Position numbers and translations under genes: made by a program
NCBI GenBank assembly: GCA_003427395.1
Contig: BFEA01000016.1
Location: forward strand, 1,210,341-1,231,578
Direction of reading: 5' to 3'
Length of the DNA stretch: 21,238 nucleotides
Source of the DNA: Chara braunii
Taxonomy: Eukaryota; Streptophyta; Charophyceae; Charales; Characeae
In this document: one piece after another, positions 1-8,706 of the stretch
How positions within the stretch are numbered: position 1 is the stretch's first letter
Layout: each line of letters starts with the position of its first letter
The notes under the pieces: model-generated
What the model was told of the DNA's origin: nothing
The model's database searches: none
The model's input: only the letters and a program-made list of their open reading frames with translations

Positions 1-59
1 GCAGAAGTCAGGGGGCAAGAGGGTGAGGAAAATATGGTGGAGGAGGAAGAAGAAGAACT

Positions 60-62
<3 letters not shown>

Positions 63-94
<32 letters not shown>
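63..94. repeat. (TC)16 microsatellite
   Basis: Uninterrupted TC dinucleotide run inside repeat copy A. A second, shorter TC run lies near 193-211. The equivalent place in copy B (about 9808-9828) also carries a TC run, so the tract is part of the repeat family rather than an independent expansion. Confidence 0.95.
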
Positions 95-96
<2 letters not shown>

Positions 97-129
97 ATAC
101 TAACCTGTGATGGTGGCGCCTTGCTGCAG

Positions 130-166
130 GTACATCGAAGACGAAGCTGGAGCTATGGCGCTGCAG
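130..166 (+). other. Splice-like 37-nt block in repeat copy A
   Basis: A TACTAAC branch-point-like box (98-104) is followed by ttgctgcag (121-129), then 37 nt, then GTGAGT (167-172), a good 5' splice donor. Copy B repeats the whole arrangement at 9836-9910 with the same 37-nt length and a GTAAGT donor. In one frame the block reads YIEDEAGAMALQ. This could be a captured mini-exon carried by the repeat, or chance. The parent gene is not recognised. Confidence 0.35.
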
Positions 167-420
167 GTGAGTATCCCTGGCCTCCGCCAACCGTCTCTCT
201 CTCTCTCTCTCCTCTACTAGCGCCCAACGCTGAAGACTACTACTATTGCTACTCCTCCAAAGTGTCGCTGCCTCCTGCCTCCTGCATTCTGCAAGTGAAG
301 TGCCTAGGAGCTGCCTGCAGCCTGCAGGGCGGGTCAGCATTATATAGTGCTGGCCCGTCCGAGGGGCTGCTCGTGCCTATGCCAAAACGTGCCAGACCCT
401 AGGGTTGACGCTCCACAAAA

Positions 421-437
421 TAGGCCTTAAAGGCCTA
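421..437. repeat. GGCC palindrome in copy A
   Basis: Perfect 8-bp arms, TAGGCCTT and AAGGCCTA, separated by one base. The equivalent place in copy B (10219-10238) has a different but also self-complementary sequence, arms ACAGGCC and GGCCTGT with a 6-nt loop. Pairing is kept although bases changed. Confidence 0.7.
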
Positions 438-602
438 AGCTAAAACCCCGGTCTGGTGCTTGAGTTTCAGGGTACGTCGATCTTGCGAGGGCCTGAAAAT
501 GGACCGTCGTTTTCAGGCTGGAGGCCGAAGCGACACAGGGCCTGAAACAGGCCCTACCCCTACGGACCCTTAGTCTACCAGGTCGGGCTCTGCTGGGCCC
601 GT

Positions 603-1063
603 GTGGTGCGGAGTAAGCCTAAAGTTTTTGAGGCTGTAGAGGACTCTATGTACTCGTACATTGAGCCCTTTATTGATGAGCCCTCATCTGAGGAGGAGCT
701 TGACCAGCTCCGTTCTCTTCATTTCCAACTGAAAGAGAGGAGAAAGAAGAGATCAAAATTGATCATACTCAAGCCTCAAATCAACAGAACCAGGATGAAA
801 GGCCTGCTTGACTGTGAAGCAACCAAAAACTTCATCTCTCAGAATGGAGGTCAAAAACTCCACTTGGGTCTCAAGGTTACTGATCTTGAGCACACTCTGG
901 AGATTCAGGTGGGTAATTCCCAGTCTGTCTCGGTCAAGCAAGTCATCAAGGTTGTGTCGGTCACCTTTGATGATGAAGGGGAAATCATACAGCCCTTGAA
1001 CTTCTATGTTTTCCCACATCTTCCTTTTGATCTGGTCCTATGAAGTGGTTGAGGGCCACTAAT
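603..1063 (+). pseudogene. Gypsy gag/protease junction, decayed
   Basis: A charged linker (DEPSSEEELDQL, then ERRKKRSKL) is followed by an aspartic-protease region. The usual active-site triplet context (D-S/T-G-A then x-N-F-I) reads DCEATKNFI, so the key Gly is replaced. The conserved C-terminal protease block appears as FPHLPFDLVL, and the next residues MKWL resume in another frame, so a small deletion lies at about 1040. In the family this enzyme would cut the polyprotein; here it is inactive by both substitution and frameshift. The ATG at 603 is only the first in frame after the junction, not a native start. Confidence 0.8.
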
Positions 1064-1359
1064 CTGTCCATTAATTGGGCTCTGCCTAGTATCAAACTGA
1101 GGAACCCACAAGGGGAGCTAAGACAATGTGTCTTGACTACTGATCACCATCCTGAGACAAGTTGTTATTGTCTGAAAGCTAGAGAGTCTTACAACTTGTC
1201 TAAGGAGACTGACCATGGGAATCTGTTTGTGGCTTATGTCACTCAAACAAATTCGTTCTCATCCTCTTCTCTGATTGCCCTATCCATTCAACAAGTGGTT
1301 AATGACTTTTCTGATTTGGCTCAGGAGCCTACTTGACTTGTCCATAGGCAGACCAAGCA

Positions 1360-2071
1360 CCACATTCAGATTTTGCCAAACTCTACCCCTCCCAAGGGAA
1401 GAGTCTACAGAATGTCACCTGCTAGAGTGAATGAGTTGAGGAAACAATTCCTTGACAAAGAAAGGATGGATCAGGCCTTGCTCATCTGAGTATGGGCACC
1501 AGTTCTCTTTGTTCCAAAAGGAAATGGTGACCTCAGGATGTGCATTGACTATAAAGGCCTGAACAAGATCACCAGGAAGAGCTCTGAGTCCTTGGCTATG
1601 ATCGATAACTTGTTGGATATGGTGCAAGGTTGCAAAGTCTTCAGCAAAATTGATTTCAAATTCGGGTATCATCATATCGAAATGGCTGAAGAGGATGTAC
1701 ACAAAACTAACTTTAAGACCCGGTATGACTCGTACGAGTTCCTGGTCATGCCTTTTGGTCTGTGCAATGCACCAGGGATATTCCAAACCAAAAAGAATAG
1801 GATTTTCAGACCCTTCCTTGACCGCTTTGTTGTTGTGTACTTGGATGACATTCTGGTGTTCAACAAAGATACCAAGGAACATGCAAACCATCTCAAAAAC
1901 GTTTTGCAGGTCCTGAGAGAACATAAGTATAAATTGAACAAAGAGAAATCAGCATTTGGTGTTTCCTCTGTTTTATACTTAGGTCATGTGATTTCTGCAG
2001 ATGGTATGCCCCTTGATGCCTCTAAAATGGCAGTTATCAAGGAATGGCCACAACCACAGACTGTGAGGTAA
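1360..2071 (+). pseudogene. Gypsy reverse transcriptase domain, decayed
   Basis: The N-terminal RT approach (MSPARVNELRKQ) is followed by an in-frame TGA at about 1488, then WAPVLFVPKGNGDLRMCIDYKG, KIDFKFGYHH, NFKTRYDSYEFLVMPFGLCNAP and the catalytic YLDDILVF, and the thumb-side YLGHVISADG. The catalytic pair of Asp is intact. KIDFKFGYH differs from the usual KIDL-x-SGYH. The frame closes with a stop at 2069-2071, where the family continues into the YYRKFIRNFS connection, which is still readable just downstream. The domain would copy the element RNA into DNA; it is dead because of stops. Confidence 0.93.
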
Positions 2072-2074
2072 GCT

Positions 2075-2812
2075 TTTTACTATAGGAAGTTTATCAGAAA
2101 CTTTTCCTCTATGGCTACACCCCTAACAAATCTGCTAGCTAAGGATGTTCCCTTTAGGTGGACAACCACTTGTCAGTTAGCTTTCTCCAGATTGGAGAAA
2201 GCACTCACCCAAGCATCTGTGCTGAAACTGTCTGACCCTACCTTGCCATTTGTGCTGACCACAGATGCAAGTCAATATGGCGTTGGTGCAGTCCAACAAG
2301 ATGATGGGACTGGTCTGAAGCTCGTAGAGTTCATGAGTAAGAAGATAAAGGTGCAAAGAAATCAGGAATCTACTTATGAAAAGGAACTGTATGCCCTCGT
2401 TTGTGCCCTCAAACAATGGAAACATTTCTAACTTGGGAGACACGTCAAGATCTATTCTGATCACTCCACTCTACAGTAGATGAAGACCCAAGGTGAGTTG
2501 AATGATAAACTGGTGAGGTATATTCAGTTTATAAACAAATTTGACTTTGAACTGAAGCATAAGAAGGGATGCTATAACAGAGTTGCTGACGCATTGTCAC
2601 GTATACCTGATTCATTTGCTGCCATTGTTGATACTTACTCCTATGCTGATTCCACCAAACAGGCCATCACTGATGCGTTGTCTCATGACCCAGTCTCTGG
2701 CCCCATCCTTAGGAATCTACAGACCGACCCCAATTCTGAGCCAGGCTATGCCTCGACTTCAGGCTTGCTGTACATAATCAGCGCGGGGCAAGAGCGTTTG
2801 TGTATTCCCTAA
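2075..2812 (+). pseudogene. Gypsy RNase H and linker to integrase
   Basis: After the YYRKFIRNFS connection come the RNase H signatures TTDASQYGVGAV, STYEKELYALVCALKQWKHF and IYSDHSTLQ, then KLVRYIQFINKFDFELKHKKG and the family-typical VADALSRIP. Two in-frame stops (after WKHF at about 2431, and after STLQ at 2477-2479) interrupt it. The TAG at 2477 stands where related elements carry Trp. In the family this domain removes RNA from the RNA:DNA hybrid. A further 65 or so codons lead to the integrase zinc region. Confidence 0.9.
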
Positions 2813-2815
2813 TGA

Positions 2816-3690
2816 TTGCAAGATCATTACTCATCTGATTTCATAGAGACATGATGCTCGCGGTCACTTTGGGTTCTTAAAAACGTATGCTGCCCTGACC
2901 CAATGCTTCTATTGGTCTGAGATGAAGGTCGATATCCTGCATTACTTGGAGACTTGCCACAGGTGGCCTCCTATGGGGTTACTCAAACCCTTACCTATCC
3001 CTGATGGTCCAGGGGAGTTTGTGTCCATTGACTTCATAGATTTGGGCAAGACCATGCCACGTGGGATGAGACAAGTAATGGTCTATATCGATAGATTCTC
3101 TAAGTATGTTGAGTTTATCCCCTTACCTGCTGAGGTCAGAGGACCTCTGGTCAGAAAGCTTTTTTGTGAGAGGTGGGTGAATGTCCATGGGCGCCCATCC
3201 TCCATTGTCAGTGACAAAGACCCAGCTTCTGCATCGATGACCGACAGTCAAGACTACCTGCATTCCAAACTGGACATAACCTCTAGGAGACATCCTGAAG
3301 CCAACGGACATGCTGAAGTGATGAATCAGGTCATGTTTCAGCTGCTGCCTCTTGTGATTATGTCTGACCAGCAGAGCTGGGACAAACATCTGTCCAGGGC
3401 ACAACTGATGTATAATGCATCTGCTCACAACACGATAGGCTTTACACCCTATAGGCTGCACTTTGTCAACGAACCCAGACAGCCTCTGCATGATCTCATT
3501 GGTAAGTCCAAGCCTAAACTAGCTCCTGGCACTGCAGAGTTCACCGAGAGTTATGAGAAAGACCTAGAAAAAGCTAGGTCTAATATGTTCAAGGCACGGC
3601 CAGGTCGCTGGGTCTGGGTGAAAAGATCTGAGCTAATTGATGAACAAGATATCTCAAGAAAGTTGTTGCCTGTTTACTATGGGCCCATGG
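2816..3690 (+). pseudogene. Gypsy integrase core, decayed
   Basis: The zinc-binding region is readable as RHDARGHFGFLKTY...YLETCHRW; a stop precedes it and the last Cys of the His-Cys motif is Trp. The catalytic core follows: FVSIDFIDLG carries the first Asp, IVSDKDPASAS the second, and HPEANGHAEVMNQ the Glu at the expected spacing. So the acidic triad appears present although the zinc finger is damaged. MYNASAHNTIGFTPYRL is the conserved post-core block. The single open stretch runs 2922-3812, and its last 40 residues are out of frame with the family. Confidence 0.92.
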
Positions 3691-4095
3691 CAGGTACTTT
3701 ATACTTTGGGGGCAGATCCATTTGGGCCTTCCTACGTGCTTGCTGTACCCCCTCATATCAGGACCTATCCGGTCTTCCATGCCTCAAAACTGCTGCCTTT
3801 CACTCTTTCTGATGCATTCCCTGACACGCCACCGCAGTTTGGACCTCCTATCCCTGGAATGGGATATGAAGTTGAGAGCATCGAGGATCACTGGGGCACA
3901 GGCCCCAACTGTGAATACCTTGTGAAGTTCCTTTTCCAACCTCACACAGAGGACCAATGGTTCACAAGGAAGGACCTTCTCAAGCCCGCAAATTCAGTCG
4001 TGCGCCCCTATGAGGCTAAACAGAAAGGGAAACCCCTCAGACGTTCTCCTCGTGGACACCTCCTAGCTCGGGGTCCTCGCTCCCCGGGAGGGTAG
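3664..4095 (+). pseudogene. Gypsy GPY-like module and chromodomain
   Basis: A frame change near 3690 moves the coding sequence to the frame that gives YVLAVPPHIRTYPVFHASKL, the block after the GPY/F-type integrase tail (YYGPM). The chromodomain follows at about 3864-4020: YEVESIEDHW, EYLVKF, TEDQWFTRKDLL. In chromoviruses this domain helps direct integration to heterochromatin marked by histone H3 methylation. It ends in a basic tail and a stop at 4093-4095. This is the best-preserved part of the element. Confidence 0.88.
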
Positions 4096-5738
4096 GAATG
4101 CAATGAATTGCAGCGGCATGCGAGCTGTACACTAACTTCGTTTGATGTTGCCTGGTTTGAGCTCTCCGGGATTCGATCACGTGACCTGTTTCGTTTGCTG
4201 TGTTTTTTTGTGTGAGAGCCCAATTTGGCTTGATCCCTAGGTCTGTTTGGAGTAGTCTTTGTAGGCTAGCTGTAATACCAGTAGGTCTGTCTGTTTTGTC
4301 CTTTCTGCCCGAGTTGTAGGTCGATTCTGTCCTCCCCTTTTGCCAATTTTAGGTGTAGATTCGCCCCTCGGCTATTGGCTGTCGATCCTAGGCTGTAGGC
4401 TGTAGAGTCAAGGAAAACAGCAGTCTACAAAATTGTCGAGGGCAAGGAAAAACGGGCGCTGTCTCGTCATTTTTTTTCCACGAAGTGCCGCTGGAGGTCG
4501 CATGCTGTTTGGGTGCTGCGTTATTTCACTTGCGGCATCATCTTCATGCTGCTAGGGTTGTCCTCCATAGCTGGGGTTCCTGTCTCGTGTTGTGACTGCA
4601 CTGGGCACCAGGCCCTGAGCGCTGTGAGGCGCCTCCTCTTACCTGTGCTGTTGGGGATAGGCAAGGTCACCATCGAAACCCTTCTTGCAAGTGTTTGTCG
4701 AAGTGGTAACCATCTCCTTCTTCATCAAGCGCTGGTGCTCTTCTTCTTCATCCTGGGAGCTACCCTGCCCTGTTGAGCAGACACTTCATCTACAGTGGGC
4801 ATCGAGTTTGGACTGCTGAGCGGTGTGTCGTGTTCAGGAGGGTTGGTGGCGCTTGATGGGCTTGATAGGTTGGGCGCAGGCCTGCGCCATAGCTGTGAGC
4901 TTGAGGTTGGGACGAAGAAGAAGTCTCCCTCACTTGTTGAAACTCTTCTTAGTTGGTTCGGGGATGTTAATAACGTGGAAATAATAGTGCATTGATTGGC
5001 TGGAGGGAGCGGGATATTAATGAGAATTGAGTAATTTCAATTCTATTTTTGGTTTAAGTGCTTCCACTGTGTATTCTCTCATCCAGTGTGGTGTGAATTG
5101 CTCTCTCCAAGATCTCTTGTTGTTGCACATGTGTATGGGAACATGTGGATTCCATGCTGTATCTCATTTCAATCAGGCGCATAACAACCTCATCCCTAGT
5201 GTGGATGTCCTCTCTGTCATCAAGGACATCTGTATTCCCTTACTTTGCCACCCCCCCTTTGTCTTTTACTCTGCTACCCTCCCATTCTCTTCGTTCCATC
5301 TTTCCTCACTCGTTGTTCCCTGCACACACCTGCACCAACCACCTTAATCAATTTTCATCATGATGAACCAGGGACCTTCTGCAGAAGACGAATGATCTCC
5401 GGCTAGTTAATATTTACTAATAAGGAACAATATTTACTGATAACAACTCCAGCTCATCACGCTAATCTATCACCAAATTACACCAATTGCGCTCATGCTA
5501 TGTATGCGTCAATGCCCAGTGGTCCCCGACTGATGAAAGTGCAGGGTTACAAACTTTCTCCACAGTTACCAGATAATGCCTTTCTGGCCAGTGTTATCAA
5601 ATGCTGGTGCAACACTGCTCACCCTATACTATGAACCTCCTGGCCAAAGCGCCAATGTAAGCATAACTGAAAAGAGAAACACGTACAAAGATCAGATTTT
5701 CAGCACCACGAAGGCACACAGCTCTGCACCCCACTTAC
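4096..5738. other. Probable LTR remnant then gene-free sequence
   Basis: Just past the gypsy stop there is a purine-rich gggagggtagg stretch (4086-4096) suitable as a polypurine tract, followed by an AT/GT-rich region that may be the 3' LTR; its end cannot be set without the 5' copy. A tRNA T-arm-like word (gggattcgatca) lies near 4169. Short open stretches at 4513-4776 and 5027-5347 show no recognisable domain or codon pattern. I looked on the minus strand for the next kinase exon expected after the APE motif and did not find one. Confidence 0.4.
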
Positions 5739-5836
5739 TCTGGTGCCATGTAGCCAAATGTTCCCACCAGCTTTGTAGTCAGAGGTCCATGCCCATCATC
5801 CTGGCCAATGAGTTTGATAAGTCCAAAGTCTGCTAC
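5739..5836 (-). CDS. LysM-type receptor kinase, activation-segment exon
   Basis: This 98-bp exon encodes VADFGLIKLIG, then a Gly/Asp-rich turn and LVGTFGYMAP plus two bases of the Glu codon. It covers the DFG magnesium-binding motif through to the APE motif, that is, the whole kinase activation segment. The acceptor is a pyrimidine-rich tract ending GCAG (minus strand) and the donor is GA|GTAAGT. The entry phase is 0 and the exit phase 2, and the entry phase matches the exit of the exon at 8707-8852. The joined sequence (...NLRAK|VADFG...) fits the plant LysM receptor kinase (CERK1/LYK) family. No stop or missing key residue is seen. The following exon was not found in the remaining 5.7 kb, so the gene is either split by long introns or truncated. 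Confidence 0.82.
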
Positions 5837-6305
5837 CTGCGAAGGACGACAACCGGTGCAAAGAAATTGAGAAAGTAATTTCTGATCACAAGTCAACAAG
5901 TGCACTTTTCTGTACAAAACCGGACCAAAACAACCTGGTCCAGTTGAGTGCGGGCTTGCTGGACGGAGAGAAAACCCAACACTACCCAAATTTTCCACAC
6001 GTGTGTGTTGGACAGCACCAGACTGACTTCCTTACAGCACCGGATGAATATCAGATCTACCCATCGCTATCTTGAACCAACTGAATCACTAGCCCATTGA
6101 CTAAAACACTAACAACAACGGGACTGACAATGCCCACCAATGCAGACAAGAGATGTAGAGCGTCCCTAAATGGTAACAAACCGCATCTGATTTACATGAA
6201 CAAGCTGCCAAATTACACCAGCATCCATAACTGTTGCCATGCTCCTACCTGTGCCCTTTCTCCAGCTTTCCGCAGGCAGATCTAAGCCCACAGAAGTCAT
6301 GAGGT

Positions 6306-6585
6306 GATGGGTGGTTCACAGATTACAGCGCCTCATCCAAATCAGCTTTCCTACGTACCACGCTGGATCACCATCACATGGGCAATTCCCGGGTAGTTTC
6401 ACAGATTCAGACGCTGACTCCTTGTATGTTAATCCCCATGATAGGGGATGGGTAGTTTACAACTCCTTATCTATGTCAGGTTTCCTGCAGAGTGCACTGA
6501 ACCACCACCATCACATGGTCAATTCCTAGGTAGTGTGACGGGACTCGGAGGCTGATTCCCTGCATGTTGAATGCCCATGATATGA
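6306..6585. repeat. Tandem duplication, two units of about 140 bp
   Basis: Unit 1 is about 6306-6446 and unit 2 about 6447-6585. Both start with gatgggt, share a cctgcag/cctacg middle, caccatcacatgg (6369 and 6506) and end with an ATG-rich ccatgata. The offset falls from 141 to 137 bp along the unit, so small indels have accumulated. The copies are clearly diverged, making this an older duplication than the 51-bp one. Confidence 0.8.
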
Positions 6586-6735
6586 TGAGAAGCATATGGG
6601 CATCCTGCAAAGAAAACGAGTGATTGCAAAATGACAGAAATCCAGAATGCAAAATCACATTGAAAGCCAGAAAGTCCAATGCTGTCCAGAAAGAAGAAAT
6701 GCACTGATGTTCCACCAACGGATCCGAATGTATCC

Positions 6736-6867
6736 AGAGCCCTTCCTCCTACTTGGCGCTCAGCGCCCAGAGCCCTTCCTCCTACTTGGCGCTCAGCGCC
6801 CAGAGCCCTTCCTCCTACTTGGCGCTCAGCGCCCAGAGCCCTTCCTCCTACTTGGCGCTCAGCGCCC
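6736..6867. repeat. 33-bp minisatellite, four perfect units
   Basis: Four identical head-to-tail 33-bp units begin at 6736, 6769, 6802 and 6835. Each holds a GGCGCTCAGCGCC palindrome (5-bp arms, 3-nt loop). Because 33 is a multiple of three, all three plus-strand frames stay open and give artificial repeat peptides (for example PEPFLLLGAQR). There are no spacers, so it is not CRISPR. It lies inside the kinase intron. Confidence 0.97.
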
Positions 6868-7529
6868 AGACTATGATCACACAGCTACTGTTGACAATGC
6901 AACCTGTTGACGTCAGCAGCAACAACCGAAGTACATGAAGATGCCGTCCCTGTAGACCATCGCCAAGACCCTCACATCATCATTCTCATCTCTCTCTCTC
7001 TCCCCCTCGTCTTCTCTACCCACGTCTTCCTCCTCATACACGAAGACCGCCACTACCTACACTGGCTACCCAAGCCAAGCCCTGGCTATGTAGGGCTGGC
7101 TGTGGCGCTGCCCTCAGCAGCGCCCTGCATTCTTCCAGTGCCAGCGCGCACTGCCTGGCACCTAGCGCTAGCGCACAGCACACAGCTCACTAGCTCACGC
7201 TCCAGCAGCGCTGTCACATGCACTGCCTAGTGCCTGAATGAGCCCACCAGTGGCGAGTTCTTTCCTTTATGGAAACTGCTCGCCCAGTTTGCTGTCTGGC
7301 TGGGCCTCGTGTGTTTCCAGTAGCTTCCGTTTGGGTCAAAGTGTCTGCACTGAGGCCCACTCAGACAGTGGCCTGGGACCGAATTAGTTAGGGCTGCCCA
7401 ACCACACCAGGTGTAAACGTCAGGTTCTCCTTGCTTCGCCTGCGCTGCTGGAAGAGCCTAGAAGGCTCACGAATTATTTCTGTTTCTCACGAGAACGGAG
7501 GATGTAACCAACTGGCACATCGCAACTGT

Positions 7530-7631
7530 CTGGAGTCCACCAAACTTTGCCTAGATTGACGAACTCAGGTCATATTGAAACTGGAGTCCACCAAACTTTG
7601 CCTAGATTGACGAACTCAGGTCATATTGAAA
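7530..7631. repeat. 51-bp perfect tandem duplication
   Basis: Units 7530-7580 and 7581-7631 are identical by eye, which implies a recent slippage or unequal-exchange event. The flanking sequence gives no sign of a transposon boundary. It lies in the kinase intron. Confidence 0.95.
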
Positions 7632-8121
7632 TTCAGGGGCCAGCCTTCACTTAGGGCAGGCTCATGCTTGCTGAAGAGGCCCCACAGGGGCATGCCAAGG
7701 AGCTAACTCGTAACAAGGCCTCGTCGAAGATCCATGCCCACATAGGGGTTGCAACAGGCTCTGCTTGGCCTGGTCTCATAGGCCTATACGCAAGCACTGG
7801 CACACATTTGCAGGCCCGCCTTCACTTAGGGTGGGCACAGCCTTTCAGAACACCGCCGAGGGACTAAATCCTCGCATCAGAGTGATTGAAGAAAATATCT
7901 GAAAAAAAAACAGGGCCTTAGGTTAAGTGCTGATCTTTCCAAAGACCAAAATCAATAGTTAAGAAACGGAACAAAAATTTCCGCATAGCAAAAAACATGC
8001 TTGTGGCAATAGAACACATTTGGTTCTCCCAGATTCTACCAGTAGGTCCATGTTTGGACAGGCTCAGAAATAAAGGGCAAGTTCAATGAAACAGCATCGC
8101 AGGCGCAGTGGTGGTTCAACA

Positions 8122-8325
8122 CTCGACAATGTCAGCAATCTTACGGTAGGCTACTGCTCCCCAAGCTAACGACTGCTGCCATGGCCACTGCCTCATCTTC
8201 ACACAATACCAGCTCAGAGAACAGGTTGTCAGTAAATGCTCGAGAATGTCAGCAAACCTATTTTAGGCAACTGCTCCCCAAGCTAACGATGCCTGCCATG
8301 GTAGATGCCTCATCTGGACGCAATA
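8122..8325. repeat. Diverged tandem duplication, 117-bp offset
   Basis: The word ctcga-aatgtcagcaa starts at 8122 and again at 8239, followed in both by a TAGGC motif, ctgctccccaagctaacga, gctgccatgg/cctgccatgg and tgcctcatct. Similarity fades after about 85 bp in each unit. No coding function was recognised on either strand. Confidence 0.8.
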
Positions 8326-8431
8326 GAGCAATTTCCACCTCCCACCTTTCCTCCCGCACCACCAAACCCAGGACCATCCTTGCTGCTGAAAGAACATGTC
8401 TGTGTGCAAATATGAAGAAGCAGAAAGACAA

Positions 8432-8484
8432 GGCAGAGGCAGAGGCAGAGGCAGAGGCAGAGCAGGAGGAGGAGGAGGAGGAGA
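8432..8484. repeat. (GGCAGA)n/(GGA)n microsatellite
   Basis: Five GGCAGA units pass into a run of GGA. It lies in the kinase intron, immediately on the gene-downstream side of the decayed exon copy. The Glu/Ala-rich open frame over it is a by-product of the repeat. Confidence 0.92.
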
Positions 8485-8517
8485 CAATCATGAAGAAGCA
8501 ACTCGAAACAAAACAAT

Positions 8518-8605
8518 ACATTACCATGCAAGTTCCCCTCCTCAAGGGCATCGTTAGATTTTGTATCTCCATGCAAGTGGGTAGGGTGGGCCAATGAATT
8601 TATAA
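8518..8605 (-). pseudogene. Decayed duplicate of the kinase catalytic-loop exon
   Basis: On the minus strand one frame reads [13 protein letters not shown] then LEEGNLHGNV, which aligns with [13 protein letters not shown] then [10 protein letters not shown] of the functional exon at 8707-8852, about 187 bp away. DNA similarity is also visible (ttagactttatatctc versus ttagattttgtatctc) and the GT at the exon end is kept. The HRD Arg is Gly and the catalytic-loop Asn is Asp, the upstream half has lost its frame, and including it would break the kinase. It is best read as a tandem exon duplication that decayed. A useful alternative exon is unlikely. Confidence 0.72.
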
Positions 8606-8706
8606 AAAGACGAAGACAGGCGAGAAAGCAGAGGAAGAGGGGCAAGAGGAGGAGACATTGCCATAAAAAAAAAACACGAGTACCTTGTGACTGGTGAGAA
8701 CAGTAC

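Larger units (their letters stand above)
1..600 (+). repeat. Dispersed repeat, copy A
   Basis: This stretch matches 9750-10376 in order and orientation. Shared landmarks are a GA-rich lead, a TC microsatellite, a TACTAAC box (98-104), a 37-nt splice-like block (130-166), a second TC tract, a GCAGGGCGGG segment, a CCAGACCCT motif, a GGCC palindrome (421-437) and a GGCCTGAAAA...TTTTCAGGC inverted pair followed by the word cgacacagggcctg. The match stops at about 550-600, just before the gypsy remnant begins. The many self-complementary GGCCTGAAA/TTTCAGGCC words resemble subterminal repeats of a non-autonomous DNA transposon, but no terminal inverted repeat or target duplication was found, so the class is unknown. 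The short reading frames here are produced by the TC tracts and are not convincing genes. Confidence 0.75.
603..4095 (+). mobile_element. Ty3/gypsy chromovirus remnant, 5'-truncated
   Basis: Remnant of an LTR retrotransposon polyprotein. Domains run in the Ty3/gypsy order: protease, reverse transcriptase, RNase H, integrase, GPY-like module, chromodomain. The reading frame is broken into at least six pieces by frameshifts and stops, for example at about 1040, 1336, 1488, 2071, 2431, 2479, 2812 and 2850, so it cannot produce a functional polyprotein. Several stops sit where the family has Trp or Tyr. No gag and no 5' LTR or primer-binding site is visible: coding similarity begins near 603, directly against repeat copy A. 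A 3' LTR probably starts just past 4095 but cannot be bounded because there is no partner copy. The C-terminal chromodomain places it among chromoviruses. Confidence 0.92.
5837..8706 (-). other. 2,870-bp intron of the kinase gene
   Basis: The boundaries follow from the two flanking exons: donor GTACTG at 8706 and acceptor GCAG at 5837 on the minus strand, phase 0. Inside are at least four separate tandem duplications (about 140 bp, 33 bp x4, 51 bp x2, 117 bp x2), a GGCAGA/GGA microsatellite and a decayed copy of the upstream exon. A CT-rich, CAG-rich stretch at 6960-7230 resembles the A/B repeats only in composition. A short direct repeat of the word gccttcacttaggg occurs at about 7641 and 7816. 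No independent gene is supported. Confidence 0.7.

Noticed and set aside
34-402. Open frames over the TC tracts of repeat copy A on both strands
   Set aside because: They owe their length to dinucleotide repeats (Ser-Leu or Arg-Glu runs) and have no domain; copy B does not keep the same full frame.
4513-5347. Plus-strand frames with hydrophobic stretches suggesting small membrane proteins
   Set aside because: No conserved domain, no supporting signals, and they lie in a probable LTR or intron area; length is compatible with chance.
6736-6867. CRISPR-like array
   Set aside because: Units abut without spacers and the context is a plant genome; it is a minisatellite.
6647-6938. Three overlapping open frames with repeated 11-residue peptides
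   Set aside because: A 33-bp unit keeps all frames open; they lie in a kinase intron and have no other coding sign.
8181-8597. Plus-strand frame with Ala/Glu repeat
   Set aside because: Microsatellite translation, antisense within the kinase intron and across the pseudo-exon.
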